From Haemaphysalis longicornis (lineage: Eukaryota; Arthropoda; Arachnida; Ixodida; Ixodidae), in contig CM023457.1 in NCBI GenBank assembly GCA_013339765.2, positions 55,515,745-55,579,744 on the forward strand: 64,000 bases of DNA, written 5' to 3'. The translations under genes were made by a program, and so were the position numbers. The notes beneath the pieces are model-generated. The model made no database searches, was not told the DNA's origin, and was given only the letters and a program-made list of their open reading frames with translations. Positions 54,511 through 64,000 of the stretch are shown in pieces (within the stretch, counting starts at the first letter, position 1; every line of letters starts with the position of its first letter).

Positions 54511-55672
54511 CGCATCCTCTGCTGCGAGAGAAATAAGGGGGACAAATTGCTTGGGTCCAAAGTTCCTCAAAACAAATAAATACCGCGAAGTGAATCAAAA
54601 GTAAATACGCAGTCGTTGCTTTCTTTTTTTTTTTTTTGCACCACATGAAAGGTGTAGGAGAATTGGTAGCGATTGAGTTTTGCCAGCCCAGGCACCTCTC
54701 TTATGAGCATAGGTGGCAAAGTTTGATAACACCGTTAGCGCCAGCAGTGCTCAGTGCTTCATGCTTAAGGTGAACGTAAGAACTGTGCTTCGACACCAGC
54801 GAGGAAAGGGCGCAGAGTCGACTTACCCTTGCGAAGGCCCGCAGCGAAGCAGGCGAAATCCAGTTATGGAAGTTCAGGTCTTTGAGCAGGTGCCCAAACG
54901 TCGCGATGATGTGGTTGATGACCATGGAGGAGCAGCTAGACATGACGGAGGTGTGGCGGCCAAACAGTTGCTCCAGGTCGCACCAGCGGTTGGGGTACGC
55001 GAGCCGTCTGAGCGTGAGGCACAGCGCTTCTCGGCCGGGTATTGTGACATTTTGTGCAGTCACGATTTTCTCCGGCAGCATCAGGGAGCTGTAAAGGTGG
55101 TCCAAGTCCTCTTTCGCAAATCTAAACTGCTGCTTGAAGAGCGTGCTTTCGATATTTTCGATATCGAGAAGGCCATGGCGGGACCGATAGCGAAAAAGTT
55201 CCACCTCTCGGTTGCGTCTCATCTCGTACTCGAGGTCGTCCAGCGTGATGTTCCCCTTCAGCAGTCGGCGTTCGCAGGCGTAAGAAGTAGCTCGTCGATC
55301 TCCTGCCACGTCAACAGTGGCAGCAGTCGACGGTTTGACAGTATTCCCAGCGGAGGAGGCATTGTTTTAGGATTGCGGGATTTCTGCTACACACACGAAC
55401 AAAAACGCGCGAAGCCGCCGGATCGGCCTCGACTTGACTTGCCCCTTTTTGCGGATTAAAACAGAAGCAGTTTTCTTTTATTTTTGCTAGATGGCGCTGT
55501 TAAACAAACTGAAGCGGTACAGTTTTCTGAAGCACGTGTACCGCTGTTTCGTATAACCGCTCAAAAAGTTGTTGCGGAACGCTCAACTAAAAGCGTGAAA
55601 GGGCGCGTCTCGACGAGCGTACGCTCAGCTTTACGCCCCGCCATACGCTAACGCCCCGAACGCCAAACTAAA

Positions 55673-56117
55673 TCTATATTTTCAGTTTGCCCTGCACGCT
55701 TCCGGGACGACGGTCGTACCATTTCAACATCAGAATCTGACGTTGTGGAACTCGCACCCCTTCCTCGGATGAGAAACTCTCAGAATGAGAATCCTAGCTT
55801 GGTTCGTATTTGGATCCGATCGGGATCGGAGAACCATCGCTCCTGTCCGCAGTCAAAAGCCCCGCGCGGTCAGCCATCCGAAAGTGACCGCGCGCATGGA
55901 GGGAGCACTTTCAGCAGCCCGCACAATGCACAGAAATGAGCAAGCGAAAGCAGCAATTGAGTCATGTTTCAGTCTATTGGAGAGGCAACTGCGCGCAGAG
56001 CAGGCCGGGAACAGAACAAAAAAAAAGGGCCCATCTCCCGCGCGAGGGGTACTCGAGTAAGTGCGTCGCATAGGGGGTGGGTTTATTGCGTTAACGTTTA
56101 TGTTTGGGGAGTTGGTG
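55673..56117. other. unassigned, possible exon-like stretch
   Basis: Beyond the Harbinger right end, 55687-55938 is open on the plus strand after an acceptor-like TATATTTTCAG and is Ser/Pro-rich; an overlapping frame continues to a donor-like CTCGA/GTAAGTG at 56055-56056. Neither frame matches a family I know, and a frame change would be needed to use both signals. Confidence 0.3.
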
Positions 56118-56400
56118 GTAGTGAATGCGTTGTATCAGCAGCTTCTTGACGTAGTTTGAATGAGTCAAGGATATAAGGCGCGTTCGTAGCCTTTCATTCT
56201 GTGTCGGTTTTTGTGGCGCAGTGGGAAGAGGATCATGTACCTCGCGTTCCGCCCACAGGTAGCGAATGCGTTGTATCAGCAGCTTCTTGACGTAGTTTGA
56301 ATGAGTCAAGGATATAGGCGCGTTCGTAGCCTTTGCCATTCTGTGTCGGCTTTATGGCGCAGTGGGTAGAGCACCATGTACCTTGCGTTCCGCCCGCAGG
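56118..56400 (+). repeat. ~141-bp tandem duplication of a tRNA-like repeat head
   Basis: Unit 1 (56118-56258) and unit 2 (56259-56400) both run from GAATGCGTTGTATCAGCAGC through GGCGCGTTCGTAGCC and the A-box-like GGCGCAGTGGG to TTCCGCCC.CAGG. Unit 1 has lost the A-box context (GAAGAGGATCATG instead of TAGAGCACCATG). Confidence 0.85.
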
Positions 56401-56620
56401 GTCGTGGGATCGAAACCAGGCGCCGGTAAGTATTATTATTTTTTATATAGTGTAGGGGGAGGGTCCCGACCTGTTGTTGTTGAGAGCGAGGAGGGTAGCG
56501 TGATGCGGGAGAGGAAGAGTGGGGGAGAGGGCGCACCTGGAACGGCTGTTGCGGACGCCGAGGCACGCCGACAACGCCGGGTGACATCGTGAGTTAAAGA
56601 AATGCTCTGCTTTAAAAAAA
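56309..56620 (+). repeat. second tRNA-derived repeat family, copy B (most complete)
   Basis: Head GGATATAGGCGCGTTCGTAG, A-box-like TGGCGCAGTGGGTAGAG, B-box-like GGGATCGAAACC, T-rich TTATTATTTTTTATA, a GA-rich body and the terminus GGGTGACATCGTGAGTTAAA followed by AATGCTCTGCTTT. Corresponds to copy A (19193-19408, reversed) with an additional ~90-bp GC-rich body segment. Confidence 0.75.
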
Positions 56621-57078
56621 AACACCTAGAAACCCGTTGCGGCTGGCACAACCCTTGCACCCGTAATCGCGCGCATGCCGCATGGTCACTCATCCTGGCA
56701 GAGTACAGTGCGCGGAGCTACCAAGCCCCCCCAGCAACGAAGGGTGGGCATGGTCGCTCTGTACTCTTCAATATACCATCGTAGAGAGCTAGCGAGTGAA
56801 AATACGAGCTGCTAGAAAGATTCAATGGATGCCGTGAACAGTCCAGGCCAGCACGACCACACACAGTAAGCTTTGCGCTATGGCGTGAATTTTTGAACGC
56901 ACAATGTAGAACGTACCGGTACGTCAGTGACACTGCGGAGGGGAAATGCGAAAACGTACTGGTGCGTCAGTGACAGTGAAAGGCTTAATCACTGCCACTT
57001 CCTTGTCTTCCCATTCCACCATCAGTTTTGCTTCTTGTCCTGACTGTGTCCGAGAAATCAATGTTGACTGTGAAGTTC
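56621..57078. other. no gene; short direct repeat
   Basis: A GTACGTCAGTGACA / GTGCGTCAGTGACA pair at about 56919 and 56962 is the only structure seen. Confidence 0.4.
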
Positions 57079-57091
57079 GAGTAAGAGTAAA

Positions 57092-57332
57092 TTGATTGAT
57101 TGTAGGGTTTAACGCTAACGCCGACGCAACGCAGGCGATGAGGCGCGCCGTAGTGGAGGGCTCCGGATTAATTTTGACCAACTGGGATCTTTAACGTGCG
57201 CCGAATCTCGCACACACGGGCGTTTTGCTTTTCGCTTCGCCCCATCAGAAAAGCGGCCGCCGCGGCCGGGAAACGAACCCGCGACCTCGTGCTGCAGCGC
57301 AACGCCTTAGCCACTGAGCCACCGCGGCGGGT
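57092..57332 (-). repeat. Ruka-like SINE, full length (241 bp) with perfect TSD
   Basis: Minus-strand copy with tail TTGATTGATTG, the body, B-box (reversed GGAAACGAACCC, i.e. GGTTCGTTTCC) and A-box. Flanked by a perfect 13-bp duplication GAGTAAGAGTAAA at 57079-57091 and 57333-57345. Low divergence from the copy at 5081-5321 suggests a young insertion. Confidence 0.95.
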
Positions 57333-57345
57333 GAGTAAGAGTAAA

Positions 57346-59698
57346 GGGGAATCAGGTGACTGGCTGGTACAACATCTAATACACGGGCCCTTTCCTGTTG
57401 GGCTGGGTACAAGTCCTGCCAGTGTCTTGTGCCCAAGTAGGTATGTAGGGCTGCGTTGTGCAGTTCCAGTTCTGGGTTTCGGCGCAGTGAGGCATGCCGT
57501 TAGGTCTCTAAGAGGCTATGTGTCTAGTTCTTGAAGTCCATAAAGTTCCTTGATCCATCTCTCCGGGGCAGAGAAACTTCGCAGTGATGACCAGTCTTTT
57601 GGATGTCTTCAGCGAGTGGCTCCCATCTGTCCTGTAGGCAGCATTTGCAATTTCAATGGCATCTCGACCCAAAAACATTCAATGTGGTTTGCATTTCGTT
57701 GGTAGTCTTCAAGCCTATTCTCAGGATGCAAAGACTTGTTACAAATACCAGCTCTCTTGTGACAGTGCAGGGGTCTGGAAACATTTACCATAATCTAGTG
57801 TTGATGGCAACCAAGCCATCATTGTGCCCACAACAGCTGGCTGATTCCAGCTGATTCCAGTTGGCTGATATCAGCTGGATGATTCTAGACACCATATGCA
57901 TGCCAGTCTGCAAAGGTTCATCTCCAATCAGGCCTCCACTCTATGTTTTTAAGGCGAAAGTCTGTAATGGCCCAATGAGCGATTAAAGCCAGCGTCTGTA
58001 ACAGAAAAACAGCTTCTTAGGAGGTGTTCTCTAGCAGCTGTAAAGAGGATAATGGAAATCACATCTGGGTTTTGGAATTTGAGCTCGGGTTTTCAGAGCA
58101 GGAGATGAGTGCATTACCACTGCACTCATTCAGCACCATGCCAAAGGTGGAAAAGAGTTATCTTGGTGCATATCAATCAGTGAATAATGACATGTAATTA
58201 CAGTTAAGACAAGCTGATTGATTAGCAGGTTAATGATTTATGGAATATTCAGTAATTTATATTAATGAATATTTAGTTTGGATAACATACATTTAGGTAA
58301 ATTGAGATCGATGAAAGAAGATTAAAGTGAAGATGGATTAAGTTGTATTAAAGTAGATTCAAACAGATTAAGATGTATTAAGGGTGGTAACACAACGTGG
58401 CTGCTGTGTCGACTTGAGTACATGTACATAAAAAGTTGACAAACAGGTTAACGTAAGTGCCAATGTCACTTATGCTAGTCTGCCAGTGTCATGTCAGACA
58501 GGCTCAATGTGCCCGACCGCTATGGAGTTTCGGTCAGCATAGTGCGCGCCGTACGCACTGGTGCTTCTATGTGTACGTGTTCGTTCATAACGTCCATTGT
58601 TTGTGCCACCATTCTTACTGTTTTAAAAAGGATGTGCACTGAGTTTAGGCACAAAGCTCGTTCTGTAAGCTTATAATTCATCTTTAATTTGTGTTGGATT
58701 ATGTTGGCCTCACCAAACCACAAGCTGCCCAGAATACGTCATAAGTTCAGTGCGGAAAAGTAGCTTCGCCGTCACATGCCTATGCTCTGGTTTCATCATT
58801 CTGTAGCTTATTTGAGGGGAATTGGTGCTAAAAGTGGGGCCAGTGTTATTCTAACGAAGAAATCTTTTAAATGAATAAAGGTTGCTTTGTCTTCATAGCC
58901 CCTTAAAGGGACACTGAAGGGATTCGTAAACATTGTGGGATTACGAGCGAAAATTGTAGTCTGGAGTCTGCAGGCCATGTTTCGACCGCTCTTGCTGCAG
59001 TTATGCAATTTATTCGCCAGAAAAATCAATTAGAAAATGCTGTCCTCCTCTCTATCCTCACCCATTTTCGGTGGCACTTTGTATGACGGCAGAAAAAAAA
59101 TTGCTTCGCTTGACTGCGCTACTGCACGGCTCGCTGACCTTCCGGCAGAGTCAGTCGGCCCAGCGTTTAGTCTGCCTGCCGCCGACGGGTCGTCGCAATC
59201 CGTTCGCTCAGTTGAAACTATGCCACGACACGTTTGTGAATGAAAGAATGTGCCTTTCTTTAGTTTGTTAGTTTGTACACTGTATCAATCTCAAGTCTTG
59301 GTCGCTCCACATAAGCGCTGCACATGCGAACATGCGACGGTTCGCTGACTGGCACGCTAGTAGGAAAATCTAAGGCAAATTGAAGGCAGGAGAAGAGTCA
59401 GTTAAGTTAATATAGGTACTAAGGAAATCAACCGAAAATTTTACCGCAGAGTGTAAAACTAGGGTGCAGGAAGCAATTTTTTGCGCTGAGTGAACAAGCC
59501 CAGCGGTCAGCAGCACGACCACACATCTGTGAACGCTCTTCCGTCTAAGAAATGCAATTGCTTGACATGAGGTATTGTGGAAATTTGGGCGATGCTTACT
59601 GCACGAGTGCTATACAACAAGTAGCTGCTTGAAATGCTAAAACTAAATAAAAATGTAAGCTGGTTGTACCTTATATGCTTTATATTTCCCACACTGGC
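57346..59698. other. 2.3 kb without a supported gene
   Basis: Contains short GCTGATTCCAGCTGATTCCAG repetition near 57837-57858, an AT-rich block with repeated GATTAAG/GTATTAA words at 58310-58385, and TTAAAGGGACACTGAAGGG at about 58907, which resembles the terminal motif of TTAA-type and other tick repeats; no matching opposite end was found. Confidence 0.4.
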
Positions 59699-59790
59699 AG
59701 CGCTGGCTTGTGGCCGAGTGGTTTGGGGTACTAGGTATTTTACTTTTGCAAGTCGCAAGTTCGAACCCTAGAGAGTACATCCTTTTTTTG
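59699..59790 (+). pseudogene. tRNA-like (Ser/Leu-type) pseudogene or SINE head
   Basis: A-box TGGCCGAGTGGTT and B-box AGTTCGAACCC are spaced like a tRNA with a long variable arm, and a T7 run follows at 59784-59790. Acceptor and T stems do not pair, so it is not a functional tRNA gene. Confidence 0.55.
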
Positions 59791-61559
59791 TACGTTGATT
59801 TCTTCATTTTCGGCCGATGTTTTCTATACTGAATTCACCATTTTTGCGCTGTAACGTTCATTGCTCCACGACTGAGTTCGCAAAACGCGCGCAGACTGAC
59901 ACTGACGCGCTAGCGAGTTCTCGTTGGCGTGCTGTTGCCATAAGCACCGACTGCTCGCGGGCAGTGGGCACAGCCAGAATCAGCAGACCCTTGGCCTGGT
60001 GCGAAAATGCTTTTTTCTATACAGCCATGAGTGAGGCAAGCTCCAAAGATGGAGGAAAAGCGCATGAGATTTGAGTGTCTGCGGTGACACGGAGGGCATT
60101 CGTTTGCTGCATACGCCTCAGCTAGTGATTGTTACAATTCCAAGTCGTGCTGGTAGTCTTATCTGATGCATTTTACAGCGGATAACCTGGCAGAAGCGCG
60201 GTATGCCAATTACTGAACAAGGATGGCCATCCAACAAAAACATCGGATGCCAAGCATGTTTCACAGAATCGAAACCCGAAAGTTGTTTAAATGCTAATCG
60301 TGGACATCGTCCAATGATGTAGCACCTCTACCTGATGTCACTGCGCTTAGTTGGTGCAGTCGCTCCAAACCGTGCATGGTAGTTTTATTCTTTCAGGCTT
60401 TATAAAATAAACACCGCCTTATTGCCTGGATAGGCAATGAAAAGGGTGTTCATTTGAGCCAGTCTACACAGTGCAAGCAAAAACGAGAGCTTGGCAAAGT
60501 CACTTCTGTGTTCCTTTAAACTTTCTAAGTGTACCGTTGAGCCCACCTATAATGCACTCGATAGTCACACTGAATTAATTTGTATTAAGTGTAGTAAGTT
60601 TTTCTGCACGCGAAAACACTGTGCCCACACGGAGGACGCATTGATGCAGCTGCGGACATTACGTACATGGAATGTGGCGCGTGGGCAGCACAAATCGCAG
60701 GTCGTGGGCTGCAGCTGTGAAACTACAGACACTTGCCTGCGTAGCTTCCACTCACCAACCAGGATTGAACCCCTGCGCAGTGGCTGTCAAGTATGAGCTG
60801 CATGGGCTCCACCAATGCAACATACACTATCAGGGTGCCACTCACAACGCATGTGTGTTGCTTGTTTCCGAAGAACTGCCAGTGAACATGAACGGAAAAA
60901 TACTAAACCTCAAGTGTAGCTGCTGTGTTGACTCTACTGAAACCATTTCACTGTTTTGCTTGCCCATGGCTAGGCTGTAGAGGAGAAATGCGTGCTTCGC
61001 AGGTGCTGGCACCATGCGAACACCTTTCTGCGTGTCTTGCCTATCGGCTCCCCCAAAGTTTCTTCATCGGGTGAAGCAACCTAAGTTTCCTTTATCTCAT
61101 TTCTCCCGATATTGACACCTGCTTCCTGCATATGGCGGCGGCGAAAATTCATGGTCAGGGACAGTGGGTTGTTCGCTGTACCCCAGCTGCGGCCTCGTTG
61201 CACGTTCGTTATATCTGGAACATAATACCATTGCCTTAGTGCATACTGTGACAGCCGTGCCACGTTTGTCTGTTAAAAGTGTTTGTTCATTATAACTGGA
61301 GCCGTTATAAGTGGGCTCGACTGTATTTCAAAATTTTTGCACAAAGTATAGCTGTAGAATGTTGCTGCAGGCGGAGAACTCAGTCACATCTATGGTAGTT
61401 CTATTGCCATCCTGCTGATTGCAGAGGCATAACTGTACTTTCCTGCATCCTTGTAGCAACTTGACTGAAGATGCTGAAGGAAAAATTGCTGTCTTGAAAC
61501 TTCTAGATTCAGCGTTTTGTATTGAAAAAAAAAATCACGCCATATCCACGGAATGAATG
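59791..61559. other. no gene; possible one-sided Tigger-like end
   Basis: At 61300-61323 the sequence CCGTTATAAGTGGGCTCGACTG followed by TA looks like the right end of a pogo-type element (reversed: CAGTCGAGCCCACTTATAAC), but no left end was found. Other open frames show no domain. Confidence 0.4.
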
Positions 61560-61639
61560 ATGATAAGTGGGGCGAAGCTCGAGAGGGGGAGATCATCGGT
61601 AACCGTAACTCTCCCGTGAAAGTTCGCCCATTACATCAT

Positions 61640-61768
61640 TAAGCAAGACGTAAGACTGTGTGCGTACATTTTACAAATCAACTTTTATTTTCGGAGTCAA
61701 TGCTCCCAGGCCCAGACCTGGTGAAAGACCCCGCGCCATCGAGGACTACCCCGCACCTCCACCACATT
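61640..61768 (-). other. 5' leader of a gypsy element after its LTR
   Basis: Follows the minus-strand LTR: AATGTGGTGGAGGTGCGGGG, the usual form of the gypsy primer-binding/leader region in this window (compare TTTGGTGGAGG after 39754). The remainder of the element is absent. Confidence 0.5.
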
Positions 61769-62100
61769 TGTCACGTAGGATGGGACACAACGGTAAAGAA
61801 AGAACTTTTATTTAGGGCGAACTTGTGCCCGAACAAGACGAGAGGAAACGAGCAAAGGTCCTTGCGTCTCGTTCGATCTCCGAGAACGACTGCCTGCGTT
61901 CGTGGCGTGATCTCTTGCGTGATCTCCCCCTCGCAGTGCACGTGCGCTCGCGCCTCCGTTGGCGAACACAGACAAGCTCGCGCTCCCGTGCCGAGTTTGC
62001 GCTGCCGTTGCAGCCGGTTCTTGCGCGTGCAACGCGGCCCCACTTTGCCACATCTCCGAAAGCATGCGGCGGTCCCGTACCACGAACACAAGGGATGACA
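61769..62100 (-). repeat. gypsy LTR (332 bp), minus strand
   Basis: On the minus strand starts TGTCATCCC and ends CCTACGTGACA, with TGTCA/TGACA inverted ends. AATAAA is near its 3' side (reversed at about 61809). It sits between GGGGCGAAGCTC at about 61569 and an inverted copy GGAGCTTCGCCCC at about 62115, so it may lie inside another inverted-repeat element. Confidence 0.7.
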
Positions 62101-62528
62101 GACCCATGGCTTTGGAGCTTCGCCCCTAAAAAACCGTTTGGACTGTCTCCACTAAGCGCTGCCGGTGTACTGCTTCTTTTCAAAACTGCTGGAGTACAAG
62201 AGCTTTGCAAACGCCACGCCATGTTTGCTGCCCCACGTCTAGCTGCGGTGCTAATATTGCGTGTAGCCACTGAGCTTTCATTAACTTTGTGAGCGTTCAT
62301 TGTCCCGTGGTTCAAATTGGAGGCTTTACTTATAAGCTGTGTGCAGACTGGCACAATGCTTATCATTGGTTCTTTTGTGCTGGTGGCACTGCTTCATGCA
62401 GCAAAAGCAGGGGTGTAGCTTTTTCCTGGGGTTCTTTATCTTTTCTCCTAGGAAGAGAGGCTGGGCAAGTGTTCCATATCATGTTTGCTTAACTCGTAAA
62501 ATAAGCAACTCCTTGCACCCGGCCACCT

Positions 62529-63883
62529 TGATTGATTGATTAATTGGTTATGCGGTTTAAAGGAGCCATGAAGACAAAACACAAGTTTGGTTCATTCAAA
62601 AGACGGCCTCGTTAGAATCATACTGACACCGGTTTTAACGTAAACTTCGCTCAAATAAGCTATTTAATTAGAAAAAAAGGGAATGGTCATGCGACCCACT
62701 CGCTCATTTCCCGCAACAGAACCTATGATGTCATACCAGCTTTCTCTGCGATTACCGGGGGCCTGCAAAAGCAAACGCAAATTAGGCGGAGCTTATAAGC
62801 TTGCAGAACGAGCTATTTGGGCTTAACTTTAGGGCACATTCTTTTTAAAGCAATAAGAATGGTGGGACAAGCAGTTGAAGTTGCGAAAGCACAGTAAACA
62901 TAGAAGTACTGATGCGTACTGCTGTTCGTTCTGCACGCACTATGCTTGGTTTAGCTGCACAGCACTGCAGGGCTTTGGGGTTGTCTCAGACGTCACTGGC
63001 CGATTGACGCACAGCAGCGGTGCCTACGTGGCCATATTTGTCGAGCGAGCACTGTGTTTCACGAAACGATTATTTTCCCCAAGAACAAAACAGCCAGATT
63101 AAATACGGCTTTCCATGGTATGGTGGCGCCATCTAGGTTCAGTAACGTAAACAAAACTCGTGAACGCTGCCGTAGGGTACCTCTATGCCATCGATGCCGG
63201 ACATGGTGGAGACCCCCTTTGATGGTCCCGTGCCGCCGCAGTTGGGTCAATGTGCTCAGCGCGTTGTTCTTTTCGTTTTCCACTAGACCCAGCAACGCGA
63301 AACAGATAGATGATTCAAACTTCGCCAGTAAACTGCGTTGCGGCGATAATTTAGGGCGGTTTTGATACTGTGACTTGCTTCGGCTGCGAGCGAGTACCCA
63401 AAATAGCGGCGCCAGCGTATACGTGTCTCCACCCTGCACGGCGGACGCGTGAATAAAAGCATCCTATGCTGCAGAGCGGTCAGTTCCTGTGATGTCATTG
63501 CAGACCACAAAAACGCCCGATTTAGTGGGAAAATCAAAATGTTAACCTAAATTGATTGATTTCTCAGTGAATAAAGCATCGTTTGTGTCTGGACAAGCGC
63601 TGGGGGCACTATAAAACACAAATCTTTCGAATAAAACAAACTTGTATTTTGTCTTGATGGCTCCTTTAACGTGCCGACGCTTTACAGGCAATGAGGCGCG
63701 CCATAGGGGAGGGCTTTGGATTAATTTTGACCGCCTGGGGATCTTTAACGTGCGCCGACATCTCGAACACATGGGGGTTTTGCTGTTCACCTCCTTAAGA
63801 AAAGCGGCCGCCGCGGCCGAAAATCAAACCCGCATCCTCGTGCTCAGCAGTGCAACACCTTAGCCACTGAGCCACCTAGTTGG
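62529..63883 (-). repeat. Ruka-like SINE split by a TTAA transposon
   Basis: Tail part 62529-62560 (TTGATTGATTGA...GCGGTTTAA) and body plus head 63666-63883 (TTTAACGTGCCGACGC ... TTAGCCACTGAGCCACC). Together about 245 bp, the normal SINE length. Imperfect flanking duplication CTTGCACCC(GG)CCACCT / CTTGCACCCACCT at about 62514-62528 and 63888-63899. Confidence 0.85.
62561..63665. mobile_element. 1105-bp TTAA-flanked transposon with ~46-bp TIRs
   Basis: Left end AGGAGCCATGAAGACAAAAC and, reversed, right end AGGAGCCATCAAGACAAAAT; similarity continues through ACAAGTTTG and ATTC.AAAGA to about 46 bp with roughly six differences. TTAA lies at both borders (62557-62560 and 63666-63669) and the SINE on either side is continuous without it, which proves insertion with TTAA duplication. 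No transposase frame is visible. TTAA target use is the hallmark of piggyBac-like elements; the TIR sequence itself does not let me confirm the superfamily. Confidence 0.85.
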
Positions 63884-64000
63884 GTACTTGCACCCACCTG
63901 CTGAAAGTAAAGCACTGAGGCACTACCAGGTAGACGGGCTGGCAACCGTCAAAGCCATAGGGGCAGCTGCCTTTTTGGCCATCAGATTCGTTGCGAGTAG
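63884..64000. other. window edge, no feature
   Basis: Short remainder after the SINE; nothing recognised. Confidence 0.4.

Larger units (their letters stand above)
51480..55309 (-). pseudogene. Harbinger transposase (DDE_Tnp_4 type), 3 exons, lesioned
   Basis: Minus-strand exons ending at 54827 (exon 1), 52186-51979 and 51811-51480; donors GTAAGT and GTGAGT and acceptors TTTCGCAG and TTTGTGCAG keep the frame. Exon 1 in this frame opens after a TAA near 55370 with no ATG until 55222; another ATG at about 55352 reads a plausible start (LLTWQEIDELLL) in a different frame, so a frameshift near 55270 is likely. Family motifs: LTLRRLAYPNRWCDLEQLFG, CWAFVDGTARPICRP (first Asp), a GSYHDA block and VRQCVEWGFG (Glu). 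Where the family has GD.AYP this copy reads YGGPAYPLRP, losing a conserved acidic residue. It would otherwise cut at the TIRs. Confidence 0.8.
47893..55672. mobile_element. PIF/Harbinger DNA transposon, two-gene, ~7.8 kb
   Basis: Carries convergent genes with 3' ends about 180 bp apart: a Myb/trihelix-like accessory gene (+, 48913-51301) and a DDE transposase (-, 55309-51480), the standard Harbinger pair. Candidate imperfect TIRs: AGATTTAGTTGGGCG at about 47896 and, reversed, AGATTTAGTTTGGCG ending about 55674, each followed by GC-rich sequence with GGCGGGGCG. The 3-bp target duplication expected for the superfamily could not be resolved, so the outer limits are approximate. Introns contain further insertions (53510-54402). 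Confidence 0.75.

Noticed and set aside
55309..55311. GTG as the transposase start
   Set aside because: Eukaryotic initiation at GTG is improbable; first in-frame ATG is at 55222, and an ATG near 55352 is in another frame, so a frameshift is the better explanation.

Overview
This is a eukaryotic, repeat-dense, intergenic-looking window from a hard tick (Ixodidae, probably a metastriate such as Rhipicephalus, Dermacentor, Hyalomma or Amblyomma). The strongest clue is at least six copies of a tRNA-derived SINE whose head, conserved body and (TTGA/TCAA)n tail match the Ruka family described from ixodid ticks. The remaining retroelement and DNA-transposon content, spliceosomal introns inside the transposon genes, GATA/TTTA/TA microsatellites and an N-filled assembly gap (30826-30925) fit that reading. 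The species assignment is inference. No complete host gene is visible. The only host-like coding signals are two isolated minus-strand exon candidates (17087-17369 and 43873-43983), both with good splice signals.

Layout, left to right. 1-1025: 3' end and LTR of an LTR retrotransposon inserted in an I-clade non-LTR element (1026-2897). 2900-3418: gypsy LTR and gag stub. 4584-6595: minus-strand gypsy (LTR carrying a SINE, then a dead integrase), abutting an L1/Tx1-like endonuclease fragment (6600-7400). 7830-13373: near full-length but decayed I-like element with ORF1 and ORF2. 13374-17850: quiet DNA plus exon candidate 1. 17850-22085: I-like element split by an internally deleted Helitron, meeting a minus-strand R1/LOA-like element (22251-24240) across 41 perfect GATA units. 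24221-29200: G-rich tract, a SINE with a perfect hairpin, and two minus-strand CR1/L2-like remnants. 31800-33548: RTE remnant. 34100-36500: tandem and inverted repeats. 37030-39085: BEL/Pao gag and DUF1758 region (minus).

39350-43778 is a Tigger/pogo DNA transposon with terminal repeats, TA duplications and a broken DDD transposase. It carries a 2-kb gypsy composite (39669-41718, ATAT duplication), which in turn carries a 5'-truncated I element (10-bp duplication). 43873-43983 is exon candidate 2. 44092-47890: tandem repeats, SINEs and inverted-repeat elements. 47893-55672 is a large PIF/Harbinger element with convergent genes: an intact four-exon Myb/trihelix-like accessory gene (+) and a three-exon DDE transposase (-) that has lost a catalytic Asp. 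Its introns hold a repeat pair and a deleted Tigger. 55673-64000: a second tRNA-derived repeat family, Ruka-like SINEs, a gypsy LTR, a tRNA-like pseudogene and a 1.1-kb TTAA-flanked transposon (62561-63665) inserted inside a SINE.

The elements do not work together as a system. The value of the window is its stratigraphy: nested insertions with recognisable target-site duplications that give a relative order of events. The autonomous-looking machineries (Harbinger, Tigger, I-like ORF2, R1-like ORF2, gypsy integrase) each carry at least one visible inactivating lesion or truncation; only the Harbinger Myb-like gene reads through cleanly.
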